From contig JABYQN010000008.1 of NCBI GenBank assembly GCA_022606135.1, positions 2,356,001 to 2,420,000 of the forward strand: a stretch of 64,000 bases of DNA, read 5' to 3'. Every line of letters begins with the position of its first letter. The first letter of the stretch is position 1. The DNA is from Fomes fomentarius (Eukaryota; Basidiomycota; Agaricomycetes; Polyporales; Polyporaceae). Below the pieces are notes generated by a model. The model searched no databases. It worked only from the letters and a program-made list of their open reading frames with translations, and was not told the origin of the DNA. Both the position numbers and the translations under genes were made by a program. Shown piece by piece: positions 31,611-42,817 of this stretch.

Positions 31611-33234
31611 ATGCTCCCGCTGTTCGCGCGCCATTCTTTCTTTCCAACGACACTCTTTATTGTAATTTATTGGGTCGCAGCGTGCCTGGCGGAATACCAG
31701 ACGATCGACAATGGAGACGAGCGCATCCACTATTACGGTCCTTGGACGTCCAAATACGAGAACGATGACCCACAGCATCTGAACTGGGAAGGCACGGTGG
31801 TGTACGGAGATATTCCAGGAGCTGATTGTGTCGTATACTTCGAAGGTGAGTACTGTTATCGGTTCTTGCACCTATCTGCGCCTCAGCAAGCACGCATTTC
31901 ATCGCATCATAGGAACACGTATCGTCGTATATGGAGCATACTTTCCCCCAGGCCAGTATGACATGCAGTCGTCCTATTCCATCGACGACGGCCCGGCGAC
32001 GACATTCACTCCAAACCCGGTCGTCTCCAACTCGCAGTATCGTCAGAGGTTTTACGAGTCACCCCAGCTATCCGCCGGCAAACACACCTTGAAGATCACA
32101 AATCTCGGGCGGCAGTTTTGGTTTGACTTTGCACAGGTGGAGGTCGAGGGTCCAGTTTCAGAAGAGAACCCGGTTCCTGTCTTGACCAGCACCACAAAGT
32201 CACCTCCGACTACGTCCACTTCAACCGTGACCGTGACGGAGAATGATAATGTTCGGGTCACTACGAAGTCCTCAACCTCGACCTCGACCTCGACTTCTAC
32301 CTCAACTTCTACCTCAACCAAGTCCTCTTCACCTACTCCATCCTCCGCGATATCGTCCGCGACCACGTCCTCAGGTCTCCCGTCAGCGCCGAGCAATGGT
32401 AGCTCCACCTCTCTTATACCTTTCAGCTCAAGCCCCACCGATACCCAGGCTACTTCTGCCACTCGGACTAACGAATCGAGCGGCATCACGGGTGCAGCTA
32501 TCCCAACGGCGGCGGGAGCAGCGAGCAGCCACCCCGCGCCCGGTATCATCGCGGGTATTGCTGTCTCGGGAGCCCTCGTCGTGCTGTTAATGCTTCTCCT
32601 TGCATGGTGGATCCGGCGAAAACATCCATCCGCTGCCAAAGAGCAGAATGTCGAACCGTATGGTCAGTCCGTCAGCGCAAACCTGTCGCCTACCACCTAC
32701 TCACGCCCTAACTTTAGATCCGAACTTGACGGCTTCCCCGGATTCTGGTGCATTTCTGTTCGACAGGGAGAAGTTCGCCATCGCCACGAGTCGAGAAGCA
32801 CTCATATCCCCTTCTCCTGATCAGCGGGCGCCACCCTACCCTTCGGGAGACACATTGCAGACCCCGAACAGTGGTACTCAGCTCTTCCTTCCCCTGCCCG
32901 ACATCCGCACTCAAGGCATCAGGAGAGAGACTCAGTCGGCTACGGCTACGGCGAGGAAACCGACTACTTCCGGCGGCTCATCCGCTGTGTCTCCAAACTG
33001 TAAGTCGCTCATTGCATTGGCACAGCTGGTGGACTAAGATATCCTGCTGGAACAGCGCAACGACCCGGCATTCTTGTCTCTGCGTCCAGCGCGCCGCCGG
33101 AGCCAATGAGACAATCGCTGGATGGCGGCATACGGCTTGCGGGTGGCCCGCCAGTCCACATGATAGGGCTAGAGGAACCGAGCAGGGATAGCGTGATTTC
33201 CACATTGCCGCCTTCGTACCGGTATTACCCGTAG
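31611..33234 (+). CDS. Class 1 membrane protein, intact, with DGGIRL and PPSY tail
   Basis: Exons 31611-31845, 31913-32662, 32718-32999 and 33056-33234 (all phase 1) give 481 residues. Signal peptide about 1-27 (ending ACLA). The ectodomain (28-180) has IDNGDERIHYYGPW, a FEGTRIVVYGAYF strand across intron 1, YSIDDGPATTF and HTLKITNLGRQFWFDF, the signature of a galactose-binding-like jelly roll. A Ser/Thr stalk contains a (ST)n run coded by a hexamer repeat at 32271-32330. The TM helix is about 288-311 (IAVSGALVVLLMLLLAWW), followed by IRRKH. The tail ends with RQSLDGGIRLAGGPP (D at about 445) and STLPPSYRYYP (PPSY about 474-477). Each tail block is on its own exon. Ligand is unknown; a cell-surface carbohydrate-sensing or adhesion role is inference only. 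Confidence 0.85.
32271..32330 (+). repeat. Hexamer repeat coding Ser-Thr in the class 1 stalk
   Basis: Imperfect tandem copies of a 6-mer of the type tcgacc/tcaact/tctacc encode an alternating Ser-Thr run in the stalk. Such tracts are prone to length change and give an O-glycosylation-type spacer. Confidence 0.75.
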
Positions 33235-33359
33235 CCGTACTTTGAATCGAACCGTGATTTTTGCAGCTGCGTATGATCAAATCAATGGCAAGTCATTCAT
33301 TCCTTGAATCTCAATCTCGAAGCTGAGGGAGTTACATTGATCGTCTCCATAACATGAAT

Positions 33360-34375
33360 CTAAGGGCTCACAGTGCGCTCATCGTATGTCGCCAGGTTCT
33401 CACTATAGGCCGGCGGCGGCGCAACAGGGGAGTCGTTCAAGTAAGAACCCATAGGTCCACCGGTGAGCCCGACGTCTCCGTATGAAGACTGCCTCCGAGT
33501 CAGCGCGGCATTTCCCTCTCCTCTCTGACGACCATCCACGACTCCTCGAGCTTGGGGCTCTGGAAGACTATCTTCACCTCTTCCACTAGGCAGTTGGAAC
33601 ATGTCGTAAGCTAAAGCCTCTTCTTCATCGCGCGGTCTCTCCGGAGCGCGGCTCCTGCGCGAGCGTGAGTTGGGACGCATTCCAGCGTTCCGTGGACCAC
33701 GAGGTCGGAAGGTCTCCCGCCTGCTCGCATCGTAGTCGTAGGAAGTTGGGGGCGATGGTAGACTACGCAATGCGCCGGACCCAGATGGCCGTAGAGGAGA
33801 ATAACGTGTCAAGTCCAGTTCGGACCGACATGAGCAGTAGGAGGGCGGAAGAGTAGAATACACTGTGGCCTGTGATGTGACAGATCCGTGGTCTGACGGC
33901 GTCTGGGGAGAAGGGAACGGAGATTCGTGAGGGAATGGGCTTCTCTCTGGTGCGTCAGGTTGCAGATGTGTGGGGGCAGTAGTAGACTGAATGGAAACTG
34001 AGATTTGGATGCTTTCACGGAGTTCTCTTCGGCGATGGACCGTGGACTTGCCATCATCCGACTCTAGTAGCGCAGTATCTGTTGATGTTTTGCTTCTCGT
34101 CTTGTCTGAGAGATAAAGCTCAGGTGTGAGTTTACAAAGTACGAGCTCAGAGAGTTATAGATAACTCACGAAGCCACGGAATGCGAGGTTCAGGATGATT
34201 GCGGAACCGGATGTCGAGCCATCCTATGACATAGATTACGAGAACGAGTAGCCAAAGCCCTCCCACTTACGTTGCATCACAGAGTCAGTCAGTACTGGGG
34301 AAAGTTGAAGTATCGAGAGCTCTTACAGAGGCAAGACAGTGATATGAGTCCATACCACGTATAATCCCAGTCCAT
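33360..34375 (-). CDS. Class 2 membrane protein with degenerate DGG element
   Basis: Exons 34327-34375 (49 nt), 34170-34259 (90 nt) and 33360-34105, with introns of 67 and 64 bp, give 294 residues. The TM helix (about 8-28, LISLSCLWLWLLVLVIYVIGW) is split by intron 1, as in the other members. The tail has YSTLPPSYCSCRSELD, the internal PPxY element, then an Arg/Ser-rich stretch and SYGDVGLTGGPMGSYL where paralogues have S-DGGVRLAGGP. A distal APPPAYSENL retains a PPxY (PPAY). So the DGG core has drifted (DGGVR to GDVGL) while GGP and PPxY remain. Part of a minus-strand tandem array; a partial second copy is at 38815-39109. Confidence 0.78.
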
Positions 34376-34740
34376 TGGATGCGATAAAGGCGGAGGACGA
34401 TTCACATATGCGGGTTGAGACTAAACGTCGTGGGCCTACAATGCGGTGGGCCCGTGGGGCATATCGCTGGGACGGCGGCGAGCCTGCTGATATAAGAGAT
34501 GGTTGCAGACAATACCGCTTCTTGAAAACATGACTTGTTCTGCAGCTGTCAGGACAAGCACGAAGATGGTGATTGAGCCCCTGTGTAGTAGAATTCTAAT
34601 CCGCTGTAGAGCATTCCATGGATGTGATATACCAAGACTGAGGCCAAAATCGCGACAGGAGGTCATCACAATCTGATTGGATGATTTTGTTCAAGTTACT
34701 ACATTGAACGGAAGAAGAAGGCGACAGATGATCACCGGGG
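34376..34740. other. Spacer within duplicated block
   Basis: Non-coding spacer between the two class 2 genes. It is repeated nearly base for base at about 39110-39442, which defines the extent of the tandem duplication. On the minus strand it still shows the old 3' coding frame of the upstream gene after its frameshift. Confidence 0.5.
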
Positions 34741-35874
34741 CTAACTGCGTCCGAGCTCCTGGCGTAGCGGGGCAGTGACACTGATAGGGAACTCGCGTTC
34801 ATGTAACTGCCCAGGGGGCCCACCAGCAAGCCGCACACCGCCATCTATGGACTTCCTCGGTTTCCCACTTTCCGACTCCTGGATGAAGAGGTTCATAGGA
34901 TGGTTCCCGGACTTACCATTTTGTGAGACATCCCTAGCACTCCTCCCAGCGAGGTCATCTCCGCAGCGCGCACTCCGAGACTGCCCCGCATCCTCCTGGA
35001 GGTCCTGAACCCGTATGCGGGAGCGCGAAAGCGAGCGCGCGTGTGTGCTAGCAGTCCGCGGACCCCGCGGTCTCGAGGAGTCTCGACCTCCAAGCACGAA
35101 AGATGACGGGGGTGTTTGCGGGGGGCGTACACCGCCGGAACTATATGGAGGTAGTGTGGGAGATCGTGGCAACTCTTCTGAGCGCCGTGTTCGGTATGAG
35201 GGGGGGATCGTGGACACGATAGTTGTAAACGAAAGTGCATCTGAGGGTGTATAGGGAGAGGGGTCTGAGGGTGGTGTTTCCATGTGTGAGACAGTGCCAG
35301 CATCTCGTGAACTTGTTTGTGATCGGATGACTCTCCCGGTCTGAGGGAGTTGTGGCGAAGTATATATGCGCTCTGTACTCATCCGCAGCAGCCTTGGGGA
35401 GCTGAGGTTGAACGGGATATCTCCAAGATGCGGCTGAATACCCTCTGTGTGATCTGTCGCCAGAACTCTGGAATAGTGCGCCTGGTGAACAACAGGTTTT
35501 GGGTAGGATATCACGGCTTCGACTTGCTTGGTGCTAGCGTCATCTTCATCGAAAGAAGATACTACTGACTCGTTACTCTGAGCTGAGGCTGTCCTGGCAT
35601 TTGTCTTCGTCCTGCCTGGAAAAAGCTCATGTTATTCTATGTCGCGATATACGACAGGGACCCAAGGCCCACCACATCGCTTGAAACGAGATAAGAGGGA
35701 GTTGACAGTCTTGACTTCAATCCACCCTAATGAATAGCATATTGCAACGAAGAGCCACAGTCCACCGACTACAGCATATCATTATTAGCTCGAAGATCGC
35801 AAGTAACGGTACCCGTGCTCACCAATACAAGCAAGAGATACCAATCCGTATGCTGTATCTGAGAACGCGGCCAT
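34741..35874 (-). CDS. Class 2 membrane protein with frameshifted C-terminus
   Basis: Exons 35823-35874, 35673-35768 and 34741-35615 give 340 residues (intron 2 donor is GTGGGC; an alternative 3 nt away is possible). The TM helix spans exons 1-2 (GLVSLACI then GGLWLFVAICYSLGW). The tail has VSTIPPSYRTRRSEELPR (internal PPxY) and RKSIDGGVRLAGGPP. It then reads QLHEREFPISV and ends RQELGRS. The paralogue at 39443 has CCCC in the GGP codons where this gene has CCCCC; with one C fewer the frame would give LGSYMNASSLSV and LPRYARSSD, resembling the paralogue's LGTDMNASSLSLPPYAQS. The C-terminus is thus the product of a homopolymer slip or a consensus error. Confidence 0.75.
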
Positions 35875-36970
35875 GGTCGAAGGGGATGCTTTGACGGGTT
35901 ATCAAGATGTCAGTTACCGCTCTAGTTATATAACGGTGCTACATGCAATACATGTACAGCCAGGAACACTGCCCGATGCCAGATATCTATCGAGAAGTAC
36001 GTGAGCATGATCTTGATCAGAGGTGAGTTCTCCCTGTGCGAAGTTGAGAGGGCTGAGAAGAGTGACCAGACCATGACACCGCCAGTGGCCGCACAGCCGA
36101 AACACAGATGTGGCATGTGGCGCTTATATGTTAGCAGCCTTGCAATAAGCGCTTATGAGCAACGGTCCCAACCGGACCCACACTGCACTCGTTTTGCCTC
36201 TCGTTCAATCATGATTCGTATCTCCAAGAAACGCCATCATTTATGCATGCACATACCTGGGACAAGATGAGAGTGGTGACTATGAGGTGGACTTACTAGC
36301 AGCGGCGGCACAGGCCTTGAATATTGTGAGTGCCTTGATCTTCATGTACTCGCTATCGTTTGCACCTACTTGAACCGCGTCGGGCACAATATCCTCAAGC
36401 ACGCGGCACATTTCAAAACTCACCGCTGTTCTATAATCTGCTTCTTCAATGATTGCTATCGCTGCAGGCGCCGCCGATGAAGACTACACTTGTCGATGGC
36501 AGACTTCGACCTAGTGAGTCAATTGTTCATCCCGGTAATGTTTACTCTTTCGGTATTTTACGCAACTATGCTGGTGGGCCGTTTGCAGGAAGCCCCGCAT
36601 ATCATCCTTTGTGGGGGCTCTGCAAGATGGCGTGCCGGATATACGCGGCATACCAGCCGCGATCCGTGTAGTGATGAAGACAGAGCGCGAGTGACAACTG
36701 CAGTCGAACGTTTTACTAGTTGAATCTGTCCGCGCATTTGGTGAAGATGCGGCGGAACATCTTCCAAACGTCCTGCTACAACCCCGCTCTGGACTAACAG
36801 GCGTGCGGCTCGTTTGATGTAGCCTTCAAATGCATCATGCCGATCATGAATGCGCCGATAACAGACCAAAGGTCGGGGCTGAGTGGTCAGCTCGTGTGTT
36901 CACGATCGCTCACTGAAGAAGGCATGCTGCTATATAGATACGTTTTCACCACATGCACACCTCGAATTCC
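35875..36970. other. Intergenic, 1.1 kb
   Basis: No gene supported. Short frames at 36453-36723 overlap on one strand but lack signatures. It separates two minus-strand class 2 genes. Confidence 0.35.
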
Positions 36971-37787
36971 TCATGAGCCACGCTTGCTCTGCCAACTTCC
37001 TCCTTGCACAAACGTGCTCCGTTTCAGACCATACATCGTCGACCAGCGGTTCGCATGTAGTGTTCTGGAAGGCTGAGACACGCCAGGCTGCGTCGCCCGC
37101 ACATTCTGCTTCCCCGCTAACGGCGATCGTGCAGGTACTTGGACGGACGCGCTATTGGACGAGTATGCGCCACCTTCAGGTCCTGCTGCAGTATCCATCG
37201 ATGTTGATGCCGACGTCGGGCGACTGTTTTGGGCGCGAGTTTCAAGTTGAAGCACTGCGCTGGTTACGTCGTTGCGAGCTGCGGTTGTGAGACTCGGAGA
37301 TATTGGTGATTCGGCGATGCGAGGGAGCGACGGGGAGGTACGTGCGACATTCAGAGGCATAAGGGAACTCCATCGATGACGGGTACGCTTGAGTTTTTGT
37401 GGCTCCGAGGGAGGCAATTTTAAAGCGCGTAATGGACTCGGAGATGAGATGAGAAGTGAGTTGCGCGTCGGATGGGGTGACACATCCACCACAGTTGTTG
37501 CTGTGAGTGGAAGATCGCGATGAGGTACGATGAACCATATGAATATGTGTGAGATAGCAACTCACGTAGTTCTTCCGCAGACAGATCTGGTCTTGAAACC
37601 TTTGACGTAGTTCTACGCGGGCTACAGTACCATAAGAGTGCCAATGTGATGACCAGGACAACGGCTACGGCAGCCGATGTGCCGACTTAAGATGTGATGC
37701 GTCAGTTCAACATAGCCTCAATCCTGTTGGCCGTGATGAGTGGTGAGAAGACTGCGTACCTATCAACCAAAGTGTCGGTTCATTCAT
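36971..37787 (-). CDS. Class 2 membrane protein with unrelated tail
   Basis: Exons 37760-37787 (28 nt), 37566-37685 (120 nt) and 36971-37500 give 225 residues. It is a close paralogue of the gene at 39443-40368 through the TM helix (AVAVVLVITLALLWYCSPRR), SAEELR and VDVSPHPTRNSLLISSPSPL. Then similarity stops. The remaining tail (for example PRIAESPISPSLTTAARND) has neither a PPxY nor the DGG element. Either the tail was exchanged by recombination or it is read out of its ancestral frame after an early indel; the first third of the tail being conserved favours one of these over slow drift. Confidence 0.68.
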
Positions 37788-37799
37788 GGATGCTCGGTA

Positions 37800-38800
37800 T
37801 AGAGTTATTGACTGGCGTTGAAAGAACCTGCAGGGTGGACGTGTTGTGACGGAGAAGACTCGAGCTGGCGACGACCTGGCATACATATATATCAGTTCGT
37901 CCATGGACTGCGAGCTGTGTGCGTGCATCTGAATGATAGTCTGAGTGCATCCGTGCGCGCCATGGCAACTCAGTGACAGATTACCGCCGAATGCGAGGTG
38001 AGGAACTTGTTATGGTTGTGTTCGAAGGACTGCCCCGGCGGTGACCGGCTGTCACTATAGACGTTACGTCGACCAACTTCAGGCCGCCATTGGACCTTTG
38101 ACTTACGTAGAGTGCATTGGCCCAGAGTGCTCTGTAGTTGCTACACTGCACTCAGCTTGTGCGCCATGAATGGAAAGAGGCATAGGTTATCAAATGGAAA
38201 GACAGTAGACCTACTACGCTCATTCTCTCAGTAGTCTACAGATGGAGAACACTACGAAGGACGAATGTACGTTTCCGTTCCTTTCATGGTCTCCGTTCAG
38301 CATGATGGCCGTAAGGTGGTGGACGTGCTCCTCCTCCTATATTCACTCCTCCTATATTCACTCCGCCTAACGGACTACCCTCCAGACGGATCACACCGTC
38401 CCCCGATCTCTGGAATCCTGTCCGAAGGCGGTTTGATTATCACAAGATATCAATAGTTCTGGACTCCCTGTGACGCCTTCCGATCCTGATCGCAGTGAAG
38501 GCAGAAGGTGGGGGATCCATAGTACCGAAGTCGGCGCGCCGTGGAGAGGGAGTCACTGGCAGGGGATATGAAAATGGTAGCAGCCGATCGTCTGTATAGT
38601 CACTGAGCGGCGAGTACGCCGGTATGAAGGAGGAGTAGACGATGGTCTGATGAAGTGAGTGATTACGCTCCACGCTGTGAGCTGATGCTTCTTCTGAACG
38701 CTACGGTGACGCTTCCACAGATGACAGATATCCTTTTATGATGCTCTTCACTGAGACAATTACATTATTCATAGATGGCAGGTGTATATCATGCTCGGCC
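37800..38800 (-). pseudogene. Decayed class 2 region, duplicated at 40.9-41.6 kb
   Basis: On the minus strand 38440-38673 reads QTIVYSSFIPAYSPLSD and YTDDRLLPFSYPLPV, like a class 2 tail around its internal PPxY element (here IPAY). The block is repeated at about 41030-41300 with many differences and indels, together with flanks (the gtgacggagaag and cagtgacagattaccgc blocks). No TM exon was found, so both copies are fragments. Confidence 0.5.
38331..38360. repeat. Perfect tandem repeat, 2 x 15 bp
   Basis: The unit ctcctcctatattca occurs twice in direct succession and is followed by the partial ctcc. It lies in non-coding DNA beside the decayed class 2 tail. Confidence 0.8.
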
Positions 38801-38814
38801 AGAGCTTCTTAGTC

Positions 38815-39109
38815 TTTGAAATTCTGTCATCACGCGGCTCCTGCGCGAGCGTGAGTTGGGACGCACTCCAGCGCTCCGTGGACCACGAGGTCGGAAGGTC
38901 TCCCGCCTGCTCACATTGTAGTCGTAGGAAGTTGGAGGCGATGGTAGACTACGCAATGCGCCGGACCCAGATGGTCTTAGAGGAGACTAAGTAGTCAATA
39001 CTAGTCAGGGGGGGAACTTGAAGCATCGAGAGCTCTTACAGAGGCAAGACAGTGATATGAGTCCATACCACGTATAATCCCAGTCCATTGGATGCGATAA
39101 AGGCGGAGG
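38815..39109 (-). pseudogene. Internally deleted copy of the 33.4-34.4 kb class 2 gene
   Basis: Bases 38815-38994 match the middle of exon 3 of the gene at 33360-34375 (region 33650-33812). Immediately afterwards the match jumps to that gene's intron 1 and exon 1 (39018-39109 against about 34300-34375), including the start codon. So about 490 bp, with the TM exon and the start of exon 3, are deleted. Confidence 0.7.
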
Positions 39110-39442
39110 ACGATTCACATATGCGGGTTGAGACTGAGGGTCGGGGGTCAGCATTGCGGTGGGACATATCGTCGGGACGGCCGCGAGCCTGCTGATATAA
39201 GAGATGGTTGCAGACAATACCGCTTCTTGTAAAAATGATTCCTTCTACAGCTGTAAGCACGAAGCTGGTGATTGAGCGCTTTGAGGCAGGAATTCTAATT
39301 CCCTGTAGAGCAGCATTCCATAGATGTGATATACCAAGACTCCGGCCAAAATCGCGACGGGAGGTCATCAAAATCTGATTGGATGGTTTTGTTCAAGTTA
39401 CTACATTGAACGGAAAAAGAAGGGGACAGATGATCACCGGGG

Positions 39443-40368
39443 CTAAACTGCGTCTAAGCTTTGGGCGTAAGGGGGCAGTGATAGTGAGCTTGCGTTCATG
39501 TCAGTTCCCAGGGGTCCACCAGCAAGCCGGACACCGCCATCTATGGACTTCCTCGGGTTCCCCCTTTCCGACTCTTGGATAGAGATGCTCCTAGGATGGT
39601 TTCCTGACTCATCAAATTGTGAGACGGGCGCCCTAGCACTCCTCCAAGCGAGGTCGTCTCCGTAGTGCGTACTCCAAGACTGCCCCGCACCCTCCTGGAG
39701 ATCCTGAATCCGTGTGTAGGAGTGCGAACGTGAGTGCGCGTGTGTGCTATGGGCGCGAGGACCACGAGGTCTCGAGGAGTCCTGACCTCTCCTATGCCCA
39801 TTCATAAAAGATGACGGGGGCAGCAGAGGCAGTGTGGAAGACCGTCGCAAGTCTTCTGAGTGCCAGGTTCGGTATGAGGGAGGGAGCGTGGACACGATCG
39901 TTGTGAACGACAGTGAAATTGACGGTGTATGGATAGAGCAGGGTGGTGTTTCCATATGTGTGACAGTGCGGTCAAGCCTTAGCTCTTGTGTCTCCGAAGG
40001 AGGCAAATGTGGAGCCGGTAATGGACTCGGAGATGAGATGATAACTGAGTTGCGCGTCTGATGGGATGACACGTCCACGACAGTCGTCGCTGTGAGTGGA
40101 GGGTCGCGACGACGCACGATGAGCAATACAGCTATGTGTGAACCAATAGCCACTCACGTAGCTCCTCTGCAAAGATATATGGTCTTGAATCCTTCAACTT
40201 CGTTCTACGCGCCGGGCTACAGTACCACAAGAGTGCCAACATGATGACAAGGTCGGCAACCGATGCACCGACTTCCGATGCGATGCGTTAGCTCAACATA
40301 GCCTCAATATTAATGCCATAGTAGTGAGAAGACTGCGTACTTATCAATGAGATGGTCGATTTGTCCAT
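39443..40368 (-). CDS. Class 2 membrane protein with DGGVRL and LPPY tail
   Basis: Exons 40341-40368 (28 nt), 40158-40271 (114 nt) and 39443-40089, introns 69 and 68 bp, give 262 residues. The TM helix lies in exon 2 (ASVADLVIMLALLWY), followed by CSPARRTK. The tail carries VSTLPPSYRTWHSEDLRR, an SRPRGPRAHSTHAHSRSHS stretch, and RKSIDGGVRLAGGPLGTDM, ending SLSLPPYAQSLDAV. The distal element is LPPYA, one residue short of a PPxY. Its 5' half resembles the gene at 36971-37787 and its 3' half the gene at 34741-35874, so it looks like a chimera or a common relative of both. Confidence 0.78.
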
Positions 40369-41741
40369 GGCTGCTCGTTATACTAGAAAAGAGCCCCCCG
40401 GCAGGTCTGGACACGATGCCAGATGTGTGAGAGTAGCATGCGTTCTGAATGATGACTTGTACTTATAGATTTTCATCTTCCCTCAAGCAGACTTGAGGAC
40501 ATCGATGGAACCAGGGTTTGCTGATGGACCCGGTGACAGATGGAATCTACCACATCCCGCTTGCTCCATTGAAATCCCATGATAAGAAAAGACCAACCAT
40601 CATCTTTTCGGCATGGTCAGCAACGGAGACTGCTGAAATCCTATAAGTACAAGTTTCAGCGCGGTGGCACAATACCTCAATAGTGACGCCACCGCCACCG
40701 CCATTACCAAGGGCTTACGACATAACCTTTGCGGCCAGGCAGCAGCCCTCACACTCACTGCCTTAACCTACACCCACAGATCCGTCGTCACAGACGTGAA
40801 TATAAAACACAAGTACTACCGCGCTGTCAAACAGCACACTCACAAGCCACTATTTCGTGTCCAGGAATAGAGTTCGCGATGTCGTTGAGGGTGGACGGGT
40901 TGTGACGGAGAAGAATCGAGCTGCCGAACACCCTAGCATAGTCATCCAGTACGTCTATGGAATTCGATCTGAATGATAGTTTGATACAATACGTGCAGGA
41001 AGTTCAGTGACAGATTACCGCTGAATGTGAGGTGAAGAGATTGATACCCCTCGATCTCAGGAGTCCTACCCGAAGGCGTCTTTGTAATTGCAAGCTATCA
41101 TCCGTCCTGGACGTTCTGCGACCCCTCCGAGGCAAAAGGTGCGGGATCCGTGGACTGTGGTACCATGCGCCGTCGTAGAGAGGGAGGCCCTGGCAGGGTT
41201 CGAAGATGAAGGCGACTGATCGTCTGTATAGTCAAGTACTGAGCTGCGAGTACGCCGGGAAGAAGGGGGAGTAGACGACGGTCATGACAGACGAGGTATC
41301 TTCCACGCAGTGTAATTGTGTGATTGATCGCGCTCCACGCTGAGCTGGTGCTTCTTCTGAACGTTATAGTATCTGACGCTTTGACAGATGACAGATAATC
41401 TTTATGATGCTCCTCAATTGAACATCACATCTTGGTGTTGCCGCATACAACAACTTGAACTAGCTCCAGCTCAGCCAGTCCATCTGCTCTCACTCACTCG
41501 AATGGTGAGATGACTGTAGTTGGCAGGTGCAAATCATTCTCGGCCTTAGCTTCTCAGTCATTGAAATTCTGTCATCTTGTCAATGTTCAAGTCCCGCCAT
41601 TCATCATGAATGTCACACCGTATAGTGCCCCAAGATGACCATCCTTTTCCCGCGACATGCGGAATTTCAAGTGAGCATCCAGTGGGGCCTTCCCTCTAAT
41701 ACCTCGACAAGTGGCACTCGTTTGTGTTTCAAGCCACCCTC
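40369..41741. other. Intergenic with duplicated class 2 tail debris
   Basis: Bases 40880-41600 are a second, more decayed copy of 37840-38825, ending with the shared ttgaaattctgtcatc block. The remainder, 40400-40880, shows nothing recognisable. This is the boundary between the class 2 array and the class 1 array. Confidence 0.5.
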
Positions 41742-42817
41742 ATGCGAACACTCCTCCGCATTCTTTCAATCTCGACCTTCTTTTCGAGCACCATATGTGC
41801 CACAGCTGCCATCGACGATAGCGACCCGAGAGTCCACTATTCGGGATCCTGGACCCGGATAGCTAAAGCAGACCCACAAAATTGGCAGTCAACGCTCACA
41901 TACAGCAACGTCTCGAGCGCACAAGCGATGTATACGTTTACCTGGGGTGAGTTCACCTTTGGATTTCTCTTGAACGTAAGGTTTATGTACTTCCGGCACG
42001 ACAGCAGTCCAAGTGATGGTGATGGGAGCGTTTCCGAGAGCAGGGACTTTCGCGATGCGTTCAAAATACATGATCGACAACGAACATCCTGTTTTCTTTG
42101 AACCCGCCGGAACTATCAGAGTGCCACAGTTTCGCCAGAAGTTCTTCGTCTCAAACCCCATTTCCCCCCAAGACCACACGCTCACTATCACCAATCTCGG
42201 GGAAGAATTCTACTTGGATTTTGTCTTCCTCAACCTGGAAGCTGCGAATTCTTCCCTCCCCGCGGGGACTCAGCCATCTTCGAACACTATCACATCATCA
42301 ACCAGCAACATGGGTTCAACTCATTTTGAGTCGACCGTTGTTGCGTCATCAACCACAGTTACCGCATCTGGATCCTCATCCTTTGGGATATCAAGCTCGT
42401 CGACGACGGGAGTCGTAGATGATACACTAGGAAGAAAAACCCCACCATGGGTTCCTGGTGTAGGTGCTGGAATCGGCGCCTTCGCAACAATCCTCTCCAT
42501 CGCTGGTGGGGTCTACTGTTGGCGGCGGCACAGACAGAAAGCACACTCAACAAAATGCGAGCTCACACCATTCGGTTGGTCACACTTTGCCTATCGCAAT
42601 CATGTTCTGATGGACTCGCCCTGTAGACTCTGCTTTGGCTGCATCGCCGTGCGAAAAGCGCCATCTCGCGCAGAGCACTGACTATAGAGAGCCATCTCCA
42701 TCCTGGGTCACCAGCCAGAGTGCTCCTCCGTACACGCTCGGGAGCGAGCTGCGCCCTGAGGACAGCGCCAGTACGTCCCCTTATCCACGAGGGGAGTTCC
42801 GCGCTGGACCACAATGA
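41742..42817 (+). CDS. Class 1 membrane protein, shortened tail
   Basis: Exons 41742-41946, 42005-42574 and 42627-42817 (phase 1) give 321 residues. Signal peptide about 1-27. The ectodomain shows IDDSDPRVHYSGSW, DPQNWQSTLTY, VMVMGAFPRAGTF, YMIDNEHPVFF and HTLTITNLGEEFYLDFV. Stalk about 175-222, TM helix about 223-247 (VPGVGAGIGAFATILSIAGG), then YCWRRHRQK. The tail exon starts DSALAASPCEK and reads SELRPEDSASTSPYPRG, similar to ELSPEDSASMRAN in the next gene, but ends soon after at GPQ. In the next frame the sequence continues SSALDHNETV, like the ALDLL block of the neighbour, and a VDGEVQITG string is readable near 42985-43011. The tail has therefore probably been cut off by a frameshift near 42790. 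Confidence 0.75.

Larger units (their letters stand above)
33640..35900. repeat. Segmental duplication A (partner at 38815-40380)
   Basis: Same-orientation duplicate. Shared landmarks are the gagcgtgagttgggacgca block, the cacgtataatcccagtccat block, the ctgctgatataagagatggt block and the gtgatataccaagact block, followed by the 3' half of the class 2 genes at 34.7 and 39.4 kb. The partner has lost about 490 bp. The copies start about 5.2 kb apart and are about 4.7 kb apart after the deletion. Confidence 0.75.

Noticed and set aside
32052..32639. 195-codon minus-strand frame rich in Glu-Val repeats
   Set aside because: Shadow of the Ser-Thr hexamer repeat in the class 1 gene on the plus strand.
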